A DNA stretch of 64,000 nucleotides from UBA4742 sp963785815 (lineage in GTDB: Bacteria > Actinomycetota > Acidimicrobiia > Acidimicrobiales > Acidimicrobilacustridaceae). The stretch is from NCBI GenBank assembly GCA_963785815.1, contig CAWAWN010000002.1:744001-808000 (forward strand). Reading direction: 5' to 3'. The stretch's first letter is position 1, and each line of letters opens with the position of its first letter. Positions 50,689-59,198 of the stretch are shown here, in pieces. The notes under the pieces are model-generated. The model was given only the letters and a program-made list of their open reading frames with translations, did no database searches and was not told the origin of the DNA. The translations under genes were made by a program, and so were the position numbers.

Positions 50689-52055
50689 CGGGCCAGCTCG
50701 GCCATCGACTCGATCAGGGCCTGGCGGATCACCTGGACCATCAGCTCGAACTCCTCCGGACCGGCCACCAGCGGTGGTGACAGCTGCAGGACGGGATCGC
50801 CCCGGTCGTCAGCCCGGCAGTGCAGTCCCAGGGCGAACATGCGGGGCGAGAGCAGGTGGCGCAGCAGCTGCTCGCCCTCGGCGCCGGTGAAGGTCTCCTT
50901 GGTCTCGCGGTCCTTGACCAGCTCGATCCCGTAGAAGTAGCCCATGCCCCGGACCTCGCCCACCCAGGGCAGGTCCTCGAGGGTGCCCAGCGCCTCGCGG
51001 AAGATCGGCTCGTTGGTCATCACGTGGCTGAGCAGGTCCTCGCGCTCGAACACGTCGAGGTTGGCCAGCGCCACCGCGCAGCTGACCGGGTGCCCGGCGA
51101 AGGTGATGCCGTGCAGGAACGACCGGCCCGGCTCGAGGAAGGGCTCGGCGATGCGGTCGCTGATCATGACGCCGCCCAGCGGGGCGTAGCCCGAGGTCAG
51201 GCCCTTGGCCATGGTGATCATGTCCGGTTGGGCCCCCACCCGCTCGGAGCCGAACATGGTGCCCAGCCGACCGAAGGCGCAGATGACCTCGTCGCACACC
51301 AGCAGCACGCCGTAGCGGTCGCAGATCTCGCGCACGCGCTCGAAGTAGCCGGGCTGGGGGACGAAGCAGCCGCCGGCGTTCTGCACCGGCTCGAGGAACA
51401 CGCAGGCCACCGTCTCGGGACCTTCCTGCAGCAGGGTGCGCTCGATGTCGTCGGCACAGCTGAGCGTGCACGCCTCGGCGTGGGCGCACAGGTCGCAGCG
51501 GTACCGGTTGGTGGTGGCCACGTGGAAGGTGCCGGGCACGAGCGGCTCGAACGGGGCCTTGAGTCCGGGCAGCCCGGTCAGGGAGAGAGCGCCCATGGTC
51601 ACGCCGTGGTAAGCGATGGTGCGGGCGATGGCCTTGTAGCGGCCCGGTTGGCCGATGGCCTTGAAGTACTGACGGGCCAGCTTCCAGGCCGACTCCACGG
51701 CCTCGGAGCCACCGGTGGTGAAGAAGACCCGGTTCAGGTCGCCGGGGGACAGGGCGGCCAACCGGGCGGCCAGCTCGATGGCGGTCGGGTGGGCGAAGGT
51801 CCAGATGGGGAAGTACGCCAGCTCGGCCGCCTGCTTGGCTGCGGCCTGGGCCAACTCGGCCCGGCCGTGGCCCACCTGCACGGTGAACAGGCCGGCCAGG
51901 GCGTCGAGGTAGCGGTTGCCCTGCTGGTCCCACACGTAGCAGCCCTCGCCCCGCTCGATGATGGGCGGCTCGTGGCCGGGCTCGTGGACCAGGGGGCTGA
52001 AGTGGCCCCACAGGTGGGCTTGGGCGAGCTGACCCAGGTCCTGGTCTGGCGTCAT
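50685..52055 (-). CDS. Class-III PLP aminotransferase (putrescine/beta-alanine-pyruvate type)
   Basis: The 456-residue enzyme has WDQQGNRYLDALAGLFTVQVGHGR at the start, FTTGGSEAVESAWKLAR for PLP phosphate binding, LLVCDEVICAFGRLGTMF with the PLP-binding Asp, and ITMAKGLTSGYAPLGG with the Lys. A Cys-rich insert (CDLCAHAEACTLSC) near residue 190 is common in the SpuC-like subgroup. The substrate is probably a diamine or omega-amino acid, with pyruvate as acceptor because ald follows directly. It is translationally coupled to ald. Confidence 0.92.
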   Translation of the reverse strand: MTPDQDLGQLAQAHLWGHFSPLVHEPGHEPPIIERGEGCYVWDQQGNRYLDALAGLFTVQVGHGRAELAQAAAKQAAELAYFPIWTFAHPTAIELAARLAALSPGDLNRVFFTTGGSEAVESAWKLARQYFKAIGQPGRYKAIARTIAYHGVTMGALSLTGLPGLKAPFEPLVPGTFHVATTNRYRCDLCAHAEACTLSCADDIERTLLQEGPETVACVFLEPVQNAGGCFVPQPGYFERVREICDRYGVLLVCDEVICAFGRLGTMFGSERVGAQPDMITMAKGLTSGYAPLGGVMISDRIAEPFLEPGRSFLHGITFAGHPVSCAVALANLDVFEREDLLSHVMTNEPIFREALGTLEDLPWVGEVRGMGYFYGIELVKDRETKETFTGAEGEQLLRHLLSPRMFALGLHCRADDRGDPVLQLSPPLVAGPEEFELMVQVIRQALIESMAELAR

Positions 52056-52136
52056 TCGGCGCGTCTCCTCACCCCGGCGGCATCGTTCGGACGTCGAGTC
52101 CGTTCAAGCGAGTTTCGCCATGTTCGGGCCCGATCG

Positions 52137-52182
52137 CAAGTGAATCCTTCGCATATGACGGTGATGAAACAGGAATCACTTG
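52137..52182. promoter_or_regulatory. Inverted-repeat operator upstream of the aminotransferase-ald operon
   Basis: CAAGTGAATCCT (52137-52148) and AGGAATCACTTG (52171-52182) are inverted copies with one mismatch, separated by 22 bp. The site lies about 80 bp upstream of the aminotransferase start. Two half-sites about three helical turns apart suit an Lrp/AsnC-type protein. Confidence 0.55.
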
Positions 52183-52238
52183 TACACCGCGGGAGCGGCG
52201 ATCGTGCGCCGCGGGCGGCGCAGCCGGTGACCCGGGGC

Positions 52239-53447
52239 TCAACCGGTGACCTGGCGGTAGAGCGCGTCGGCTCGCTGGGCGGTGCGGGCGTCGAGCTGAC
52301 CCCACATGACCAGGCGTGACCAGACGGAGGCCGGGGGGTTGACCAGGGGATCGTCGGCCAGCGCCGGATCGACCTGTGCCAAGGCGCGGGTCATGTCGCT
52401 GAGCACGACGGTGGCCCGCACCGACGCGATGAGCTGGGCGTGGTGGGACCGGTCGTAGCTCCAGTTCATCCACGACTCGGCCGCCACCGGATTGTGGCCC
52501 GCGTCGGGCACGACCATCTCGCGGGCGAACAGCGTGGAGCCGGCGGCGGGCACCACGAACTGCAGGGCGGGGTTGGCCGTCCGCAGGCCGCCCACATCCC
52601 CCGATCGCACCTGGGCCATCACCATCTGGCCCGACACCAGGTCGGCGAAGTCGGCGTTGCCGGTGAAGCGGGCCACCTGGCCCGACAGGCGGGCCTGGCC
52701 CACGGTGTCGACGGCCTGGGTGATCCCGGCCAGGCTGGGACGGGCCGGCGAGTTGCCCTGCCCGAGCATGACCATGCCCAGGCCGTCGCGCCGGTCGGCC
52801 AGCATGGTCACCCGGCCCTTGAAGGCCGGGTCGAACAGGTCGTCCACCGTGGTGACGGGGCGCCCGGTCAGGGCCGGGTCGTACGCCAGCCCGGCCATGC
52901 CCGCGGTCCAGGGCAGGCTGCGCCGGCGGTGGGGGTCGTAGCCGGGCGAGGCCAGCTCGTGGCGCAGGTGCCCCCGGTTGGGGATGTTGGCGTCGTCGAG
53001 GGTCGAGAGCCGACCGGCGGCGATGAGCTGGCCCACCACGTCGTCGCCCAGGATGTCGAGGTCGGTGCCGATGTCGTCGTGGTGGGCGATGACGGGGGCG
53101 ACCGACGTGAGCCAGGCCTCGTCATCGGCCACGTCCTCGTAGTAGTCGACGGTCACCCCGGTGGCCAGCTGGTAGTCGCGGACGGTGTCGGGCCCGATGG
53201 CGCCCGGGCGGTTGGCGATGCGCAGCAGGCCGCTCGGCGCCTCCGGGGTGTCGATGGCCTCGTTGAGGTTGGCCTCGTGCCGTGGCGCCGGCGGCCGGGT
53301 GGTGGCCACCGGCACCGCCGGCCCGGCCCGGTTGGGCCCGGTCTTGCCCGCGCATGCGGCCAGCCCCGACGCGCCGACGGCCAGACCGCCGGCCAGGACC
53401 GCGCTGCGTCGCAGGAACTCGCGTCGCGTCGTGCGGGGGCCGGCCAT
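52239..53447 (-). CDS. Spermidine/putrescine-type extracellular solute-binding protein (PotD-like)
   Basis: The 402-residue exported protein has a twin-arginine signal (TTRREFLRRSAVLAGGLAVGASG) and a lipobox-like LAAC. The mature part has the type-2 periplasmic binding fold with LLRIANRPGAIGPDTVRDYQLATGVTVDYYEDVADDEAW and AWTAGMAGLAYDPALTG-like hinge sequences. It would capture polyamines or similar amines. No permease or ATPase genes are adjacent, so the transporter core must be elsewhere. The start is ATG 53447. Confidence 0.85.
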   Translation of the reverse strand: MAGPRTTRREFLRRSAVLAGGLAVGASGLAACAGKTGPNRAGPAVPVATTRPPAPRHEANLNEAIDTPEAPSGLLRIANRPGAIGPDTVRDYQLATGVTVDYYEDVADDEAWLTSVAPVIAHHDDIGTDLDILGDDVVGQLIAAGRLSTLDDANIPNRGHLRHELASPGYDPHRRRSLPWTAGMAGLAYDPALTGRPVTTVDDLFDPAFKGRVTMLADRRDGLGMVMLGQGNSPARPSLAGITQAVDTVGQARLSGQVARFTGNADFADLVSGQMVMAQVRSGDVGGLRTANPALQFVVPAAGSTLFAREMVVPDAGHNPVAAESWMNWSYDRSHHAQLIASVRATVVLSDMTRALAQVDPALADDPLVNPPASVWSRLVMWGQLDARTAQRADALYRQVTG

Positions 53448-53590
53448 CCCCCCATTGTGGGCCTCTGCGGCGGCGCCGGGCGGGCGCCTCACCGGGGCAG
53501 GGCACCTGTTGGTCAGGGAACGAGTCGCGGGCGTGCACCGGGTTCCCGTGGCGTACCGGAGTGGAGTGGGCCACCGGGCCTGCGGGCGGG

Positions 53591-54772
53591 TCAGTGGGCG
53601 GTGGTCGGGGTCACAGCGGGGACGGTGCTCGCCCGGCGGGCCTGGTCGTTCAGCGCCGAGGTGGTGGTGCCCAGCAGGCGGGCCTCCTGGTCGAGCAGGG
53701 TGCCCCCGGTGCTCAGGCCAACCGCTGGGCTGCGGCCCAGGGTCAGCGACGTGTCACCACAGGTGCCCGAGACGACCAGTGCCGCGGGCTGGCCGGGCCC
53801 GGTGAAGCGGAGCGTGTAGCGCAGACCGACGTCGGCGGGGCAGCTGTGGACGCCGGGCAGGGGCATTGACAGCCCGTTCACCGTCCGTCGCAGGGACTCG
53901 ATGGTGGCGTGGTCGGTGAAGGTCGGCGCCGCCGGCGGGCGGGGACCGGAGGTGCCGTCCCAGGTGACCGACACCGACACCGCCGACATGCCCGCGGCCA
54001 CCACCGCGGCGGGCGGACGGGTGGGCACCCAGGTCACCTGCACGTCCATGCGGACGGCGGTGCCGCCGCCCGGCAGCGGAGCCGTGCTGACCAGCACCTC
54101 CTGCCCGAAGTCGAAGTCGGTCCCGTGGCGCGGGGCGAACGTGGTCGTGCGCAACGTCGTGCCGGATCGGTCGGCGAGCGAGCCGGAGCCGGACTGCCCC
54201 AAGCCCGACGGCGGGTGCGCGGCGATCCAGGCGTCGGTGTCGGACCACGAGGACGGGCTGGTCCAGCGCTCCGTGATGGTGGCGAGGTTCGGGGTCCCGG
54301 GGATGGACGGAGGCTGGGACATCACGGCCACCGGCAGCGTCGCCACCACCGTCCACGCCGGATCCACCTGCATGCGCCGGGCCAGGTCCTCGGCCGTGGC
54401 CTGGGCCTGCGTCTCGTGGGGATCGATGGTGGACGCCGGGGCGGGGGCGGCGGTGGCCGACGTGGTCCCGGACTCGACCCGTGTGCCCGCCGGGTGCAGC
54501 GCCGCCACGGCCAGCCCGGCGACCGCCAGCACGAGGACCACCGCGGCGGCCACCAACCACGGGCGCCGATCTCGACCCCGGGAGGATCCGGCCAGGACGA
54601 CCTCGGTGGTCGTGTCCGTCGCCGACGCCTCTCGCATGACCTGGCCGTAGCGCGGGAGCTGTCCGGCCAGATCGATCGGATCCTGGTGCTCGCCCGGGTC
54701 GGCTACCCCCGGGTCGGTCGGCTCTGCTCTGGCCTCGCCGCCCGGCTCGGCGGCGGTGGGATCGTCAGTCAT
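53591..54772 (-). CDS. Membrane-anchored protein with an extracytoplasmic domain, function unknown
   Basis: The 393-residue product has an acidic cytoplasmic N-terminus (about 80 residues), one transmembrane helix (WLVAAAVVLVLAVAGLAVAAL), a Thr/Ala/Pro linker and an extracellular domain with two Cys (VHSCPADVG and VSGTCGDTSL). No catalytic motif is evident. The layout resembles actinobacterial anchored sensor or anti-sigma-like proteins, but no sigma factor is adjacent. Confidence 0.65.
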   Translation of the reverse strand: MTDDPTAAEPGGEARAEPTDPGVADPGEHQDPIDLAGQLPRYGQVMREASATDTTTEVVLAGSSRGRDRRPWLVAAAVVLVLAVAGLAVAALHPAGTRVESGTTSATAAPAPASTIDPHETQAQATAEDLARRMQVDPAWTVVATLPVAVMSQPPSIPGTPNLATITERWTSPSSWSDTDAWIAAHPPSGLGQSGSGSLADRSGTTLRTTTFAPRHGTDFDFGQEVLVSTAPLPGGGTAVRMDVQVTWVPTRPPAAVVAAGMSAVSVSVTWDGTSGPRPPAAPTFTDHATIESLRRTVNGLSMPLPGVHSCPADVGLRYTLRFTGPGQPAALVVSGTCGDTSLTLGRSPAVGLSTGGTLLDQEARLLGTTTSALNDQARRASTVPAVTPTTAH

Positions 54773-54963
54773 CGGGTCCTCCCAGCAGGGTGCTGGCGGC
54801 TCAGCCGTGCCAGCGCCGCGGGCAGGCCGGATCGATGTCGGCGGCGCGCTCGTCGGGCACGGGCGGCATCACCACCGTCCGGGGCCAGCGCAGGTGCCGG
54901 CGGCTCGGCTTGTTGATCGACCACCACATCCCCCAAGACCCTCAGGCCGTCCAGAAGTGTCAC
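54769..54963 (-). CDS. Possible small protein upstream of the anchored protein
   Basis: A 64-residue frame from GTG 54963 begins VTLLDGLRVLGDVVVDQQAE and is Ala/Arg-rich after that. It overlaps the next start by ATGA, which is its main support. There is no ribosome-binding site and no homology, so it may be chance. Confidence 0.3.
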   Translation of the reverse strand: MTLLDGLRVLGDVVVDQQAEPPAPALAPDGGDAARARRARRRHRSGLPAALARLSRQHPAGRTR

Positions 54964-55006
54964 ACTGGCCGCTGGCGGCGGCCGCGACCCCGGCCCCAAG
55001 CGATGA

Positions 55007-55040
55007 ATTCGATCGTCAGACACCGATCTGACGATCGAAT
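55007..55040. promoter_or_regulatory. 34-bp palindromic operator upstream of the aldehyde dehydrogenase
   Basis: ATTCGATCGTCAGA and TCTGACGATCGAAT are perfect 14-bp inverted arms with a 6-bp spacer. It lies 46 bp before the aldehyde dehydrogenase start and 44 bp before the divergent frame. It is too AT-balanced to be a simple terminator, so I read it as an operator. Confidence 0.6.
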
Positions 55041-55085
55041 CGCTTGCGTTGCGGGCTGGGGCACGCGACATTGCCAGGAGGTGCC

Positions 55086-56552
55086 ATGACCTTCGGGCGT
55101 CCGTCCCGGGTCCGAGCGAGGGGAGCTGCTGTGGCCCACCAGAACTTCATCGGCGGGAAGTGGGTGCCCGCCGCGGACGGCGCCACCGACCAGGTGCTCA
55201 ACCCGGCCACCGGCGAGGTGCTGGCCGAGGTGGCCTCCGGGGGCGCGGCCGACGCCGACGCGGTGGTGGCCGAGGCCGCGGCCGCCTTCCAGACCTGGGG
55301 GCTGACCACGCCCCGCGAGCGCTCGGAGAAGCTGCTGGCCCTGGCCGCCGCCGTCGAGGGCGACCTGGACGAGCTCAAGGCGCTGGAGATGGCCAACGTG
55401 GGCAAGCCGGTCTCGATCATCGAGTTCGAGTTCGACCTGCTGGTCGACAACCTGCGCTTCTTCGCCGGCGCGGCCCGCACCCTCCAGACCCAGGCCGCCG
55501 GCGAGTACCTCGAGGACCACACCTCCATGCTGCGGCGCGACCCCCTCGGCGTCGCCGTCGGCATCGCCCCCTGGAACTACCCGCTGAACATGGCGGTGTG
55601 GAAGATGGGCCCGGCCCTGGCCGCGGGCAACACCTTCATCCTCAAGCCGTCCGAGCTGACCCCGCTCACCGCCCTGCGGGTGGCGGAGCTGGCCGCTGAC
55701 ATCTTCCCGCCGGGCGTGTTCAACGTGGTGACCGGCCAGGGCGAGACCCTGGGCGACGCGCTCGTCCGCCACCCCGACGTCGCCATCGTGTCCATCACCG
55801 GCGACGTGGCCACCGGCAAGCTCATCGCCCGCAACGCGGCCGACACCCTCAAGCGGGTGCACCTCGAGCTGGGCGGCAAGGCCCCGGTGGTGGTGTTCGA
55901 TGACGCCGACATCGGCCTGGTCGTGTCCACCCTGGCCGACATGGCGTATTACAACTCAGGGCAGGACTGCACGGCTCCGTGCCGGGTGATCGCCGGGCCG
56001 TCGGTCTACGACGCGCTGGTCGGCGACCTGGGCGATGCGGTGGCCGGCATCAACGTGGGTGATCCCACCGACGCGGAGACGGCGGTCGGGCCCGTCATCT
56101 CCGCCGACCAACAGGAGCGGGTGGCCGGGATGGTGTCGCGGGCCGTCGAGGCCGGTGCCGAGGTGGTGGCCGGGGGCGCCAAGCTGGATCGACCCGGCTT
56201 CTTCTACCAGCCCACGGTGGTGGCCGGGCCCGCCCAGGACAGCGAGATCGTGCAGCGCGAGGTGTTCGGGCCGGTGGTCAGCGTGCAGCGCTTCAGCGAC
56301 GAGGACCAGGCCCTGACCTGGGCCAACGGCGTCGACTACGGCCTCTCGGCCAGCGTGTGGACCACCGACGTGGGCCGGGCCATGCGCATGTCGCGCCAAC
56401 TCCAGTTCGGGTGCGTGTGGGTCAACGACCACATCCCGATCATCTCGGAGATGCCCCACGGCGGGTTCAAGCAGAGCGGCTACGGAAAGGACATGTCGGT
56501 GGCGGCCATCGAGGCCTACACCGAGCTCAAGCACGTCATGGTGAAGTTCTGA
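55086..56552 (+). CDS. NAD-dependent aldehyde dehydrogenase (aminobutyraldehyde dehydrogenase-like)
   Basis: The 488-residue enzyme has IAPWNYPLNMAVWK (cofactor site), the Glu motif LELGGKAPVVVFDDAD and the catalytic Cys in YYNSGQDCTAPCRV; NSGQDCTA is typical of gamma-aminobutyraldehyde dehydrogenases. ATG 55086 has AGGAGG five bases upstream. It overlaps the following aminotransferase by one base, so the two form an operon with the amidase-like gene. It would oxidise 4-aminobutanal to GABA after putrescine deamination. Confidence 0.92.
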   Translation: MTFGRPSRVRARGAAVAHQNFIGGKWVPAADGATDQVLNPATGEVLAEVASGGAADADAVVAEAAAAFQTWGLTTPRERSEKLLALAAAVEGDLDELKALEMANVGKPVSIIEFEFDLLVDNLRFFAGAARTLQTQAAGEYLEDHTSMLRRDPLGVAVGIAPWNYPLNMAVWKMGPALAAGNTFILKPSELTPLTALRVAELAADIFPPGVFNVVTGQGETLGDALVRHPDVAIVSITGDVATGKLIARNAADTLKRVHLELGGKAPVVVFDDADIGLVVSTLADMAYYNSGQDCTAPCRVIAGPSVYDALVGDLGDAVAGINVGDPTDAETAVGPVISADQQERVAGMVSRAVEAGAEVVAGGAKLDRPGFFYQPTVVAGPAQDSEIVQREVFGPVVSVQRFSDEDQALTWANGVDYGLSASVWTTDVGRAMRMSRQLQFGCVWVNDHIPIISEMPHGGFKQSGYGKDMSVAAIEAYTELKHVMVKF

Positions 56553-57961
56553 TGCCTCATCTCGATCCCACCACCGGCCTGTTGGCCGAGTCCCCCGACA
56601 ACGCCGACGGCGACCGCCTGAGCGCGCGCGCCTCCGAGATCGCCGCGGCCGAGGCGGCTACCTTCGCCTCCCGCACGGTGGCCTCGAAGGCCCTCTACGA
56701 GCGGGCGTTGCGCTCGATGCCCCTGGGCGTGCCCTCGTCGTTCCAGGCCGGCGACCCCTACCCCATCTACATCGAGCGGGGTCAGGGCTCCCAGGTGTGG
56801 GACGTCGACGCCAACCGGTACACCGACTTCCACGGCGGGTTCGGCGTGGGCGTGACCGGCCACACCCACCCCAAGATCGTCGAGGCCATCACCCGGGCGG
56901 CCAACTCCGGCACCCACTTCGCCGCGCCCACGCCGGTCACGGTGGCGCTGGCCGAGGAGCTGTGCCGCCGCTTCGAGCTCGACCAGGTGCGCTTCGCCAA
57001 CTCGGGCACCGAGGCCACCATGGACGCCATCCGCATCGCCCGGGCCGCCACCGGTCGCGAGCTGGTGGTCAAGATCGAGGGCTCGTACCACGGCCACCAC
57101 GACACCGTGATGTTCTCGGTGCTGCCCAACGCCGACGTGGTGGGCGGACGGGACCTGCCGGCCACCACGCCCATGTCCAGCGGCATCCCGGCCGACGTGG
57201 CCAAGCACACCGCGGTGGTGCCCTTCAACGACGCCACGGCCTTCGAGGCGCTGCTGGCGGCCCGGGGCGACGAGGTGGCCTGCCTCATCCTCGAGCCGGT
57301 GATGATGAACATCGGCATCGTCGAGCCCGATCCCGGCTACCTCCAGGCCGTGAAGGACCTGTGCGAGCGCCACGGCGCGGTGCTGATCTTCGACGAGGTG
57401 AAGTCCGGCGCCACGGTGGCCGAGGGCGGCGCCGGCCAGCGCTACGGGGTGCGCCCCCACCTGGCCTGCTTCGCCAAGGCGCTGTTCGGGGGCACGCCGG
57501 GCGCGGCCTTCGGCGGCGACGCCGCCATCATGGAGGTGATCGGCAAGGGGGCGGCCCAGATGGGCACCTTCAACGGCAACCCGCTGGTGGCCGCGGCCGG
57601 CCTGGCCTGCCTGACCGAGGTGCTCACCCCCGACGCATACGTGCGCCTGGGCGAGCTGGGCGAGCGCCTGGCCGCCGGTTGCCAGGCCGCCATCGACGCC
57701 AACACCATCCCGGCCCACACCGTCGACCTGGGAGCCAAGGGGTGCGTGTCGTTCCGCAAGGAGCGCTCCCACAACTACCGGGACTTCCTGGCCACCAAGC
57801 CCGAGCTGTTCGGCGCCGCCTTCCCGTGGGCCATCAACCGAGGGGTGTTCATGACCCCGGGCGACGAGGAGCAGTGGACGCTCTCGGTCCAGCACGCCGA
57901 CGCCGACGTCGACCGCTACGTGGACGTCTTCACCCAGTTCTGCGAGACCCTCGCCAGCTGA
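56552..57961 (+). CDS. Class-III aminotransferase of the glutamate-1-semialdehyde aminomutase type
   Basis: The 469-residue PLP enzyme has the features PLGVPSSFQ and YTDFHGGFGVGVTGHTHP at the start, RFANSGTEATMDAIRIAR for phosphate binding, SYHGHHDTVMFSV, LIFDEVKSGATVAEGG (Asp) and ACFAKALFGGTPG with the PLP Lys. It resembles GSA-aminomutase-like transaminases that act on amines rather than the haem-pathway enzyme. The start overlaps the aldehyde dehydrogenase stop (TGATG). Together they suggest a transaminase-dehydrogenase route for a diamine. Confidence 0.88.
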   Translation: MPHLDPTTGLLAESPDNADGDRLSARASEIAAAEAATFASRTVASKALYERALRSMPLGVPSSFQAGDPYPIYIERGQGSQVWDVDANRYTDFHGGFGVGVTGHTHPKIVEAITRAANSGTHFAAPTPVTVALAEELCRRFELDQVRFANSGTEATMDAIRIARAATGRELVVKIEGSYHGHHDTVMFSVLPNADVVGGRDLPATTPMSSGIPADVAKHTAVVPFNDATAFEALLAARGDEVACLILEPVMMNIGIVEPDPGYLQAVKDLCERHGAVLIFDEVKSGATVAEGGAGQRYGVRPHLACFAKALFGGTPGAAFGGDAAIMEVIGKGAAQMGTFNGNPLVAAAGLACLTEVLTPDAYVRLGELGERLAAGCQAAIDANTIPAHTVDLGAKGCVSFRKERSHNYRDFLATKPELFGAAFPWAINRGVFMTPGDEEQWTLSVQHADADVDRYVDVFTQFCETLAS

Positions 57962-57973
57962 GCCGCCCCCTTG

Positions 57974-58016
57974 CAAACTGGGCATCTTTGGCTGAGCCTT
58001 TTCGCGCATTTCGACG
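57974..58016 (+). promoter_or_regulatory. 43-bp intergenic motif, copy 2
   Basis: It reads CAAACTGGGCATCTTTGGCT and continues to a TTTCGCGCATT block, matching 35015-35057 (minus strand) at 37 of 43 positions. It lies 29 bp upstream of the amidase start, between two genes of the same direction. Confidence 0.55.
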
Positions 58017-58045
58017 GCCGATTCGGGAGGAGGTTCCGGCTGAGC

Positions 58046-59044
58046 GTGGAGTTCGACCTGGTGGTGGCCGAGGGGGTGCCGGCGTCGCCGGCGCGCACCC
58101 GACCGGCCGAGCGCGCCCCGTTGCGGGTCGGGGCCGTGCAGGTGGCCTGGTCGGCCGACGCTGAGGCGCACCGGGCCAACCTGGCCGCCGGGGTGGCTCT
58201 GGCGGCGGAGGCGGGCGCCCGACTCGTGGCCCTCCAGGAGCTGACCCTCAGCCCCTACTTCGCGGTGTCCGATCGCGGCCCCGGCCCGGGCTGGGCCCAG
58301 CCCGAGCTCCTCGACGGTGGCGGGACCCGCGTGCTGGCCACCGAGCTGGCCACCCGCCACCGCATCCACGTCCACGCCTCGCTCTACGAGGAGGTGCCGG
58401 CCGCCGAGGGCGGTCCGCCCGCTGACGGCCGGGGCTACAACACGGCCATCGTGGTCGGACCCGACGGCGAGCTGGTGGCCCGCACCCGAAAGGTGCACAT
58501 CCCGGTGACCGCCGGGTACCACGAGGACCGCTACTTCCTGCCCGGCGACGGCGGGTTCCCGGCCGTGCCGGTGGCCGATGCCACCTTCGGCTTCCCCACC
58601 TGCTGGGACCAGTGGTTCCCCGAGACCAGCCGCGCCTACTCGCTGGCCGGGGCCGAGGTCCTCGTCTACCCGACGGCCATCGGCTCCGAGCCCGACCACC
58701 CCGGCTTCGACACCCAGCCACTGTGGCAGCAGGTGATCGTCGGCCAGGGCATCGCCAACGGCACCTTCATGGTGGCGGTCAACCGCATCGGCACCGAGGT
58801 CCTCACCCTGGTGGACGGCACCCCCGTGGCCAACGCCGATGGCCAGCGCCTGACCCCCATCACCTTCTACGGCTCCTCGTTCATCAGCGACCCGTACGGG
58901 CGGATCCTGGTGCAGGCCCCCCGCGACCGCCCGGCGGTGCTGGTGGCCGACCTCGACCTCGACGCCCGTCGCGACTGGCTCGAGCTGTTCCCGTTCCTCG
59001 ACACCCGTCGACCCGACCAGTACGACCCGCTCACCCGCACCTGA
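58046..59044 (+). CDS. aguB: Carbon-nitrogen hydrolase, N-carbamoylputrescine amidase-like
   Basis: The 332-residue nitrilase-fold enzyme has the Glu-Lys-Cys triad visible: VALQELTLSPYF (Glu about 65), RTRKVHIP (Lys about 149) and FPTCWDQWFPE (Cys about 186). CWDQWFPE followed by YPTAIGSEP is characteristic of N-carbamoylputrescine amidases. It would release putrescine, ammonia and CO2 from N-carbamoylputrescine, feeding the neighbouring amine-degrading genes. The start at GTG 58046 has a GGAGG-type site further upstream. Beta-ureidopropionase activity is an alternative. Confidence 0.85.
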   Translation: MEFDLVVAEGVPASPARTRPAERAPLRVGAVQVAWSADAEAHRANLAAGVALAAEAGARLVALQELTLSPYFAVSDRGPGPGWAQPELLDGGGTRVLATELATRHRIHVHASLYEEVPAAEGGPPADGRGYNTAIVVGPDGELVARTRKVHIPVTAGYHEDRYFLPGDGGFPAVPVADATFGFPTCWDQWFPETSRAYSLAGAEVLVYPTAIGSEPDHPGFDTQPLWQQVIVGQGIANGTFMVAVNRIGTEVLTLVDGTPVANADGQRLTPITFYGSSFISDPYGRILVQAPRDRPAVLVADLDLDARRDWLELFPFLDTRRPDQYDPLTRT

Positions 59045-59198
59045 CCACGAGCGGCCGGCTGGGACCGGGCGGTTCGGTGGTGGAGCACGACCGCTGATCG
59101 AGGGATCGAGGAGCCGCCGCCGACTACGCTCCGTGCACAATCGAGCACAGGTCGCGCGTGCAGCTAGGGCGCGGTGTGCAGCCAGGAAGGCGAAGGCG

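Noticed and set aside
50820..52319. A 499-codon plus-strand open frame over the aminotransferase
   Set aside because: It is a shadow of the minus-strand aminotransferase, whose PLP motifs are unambiguous.
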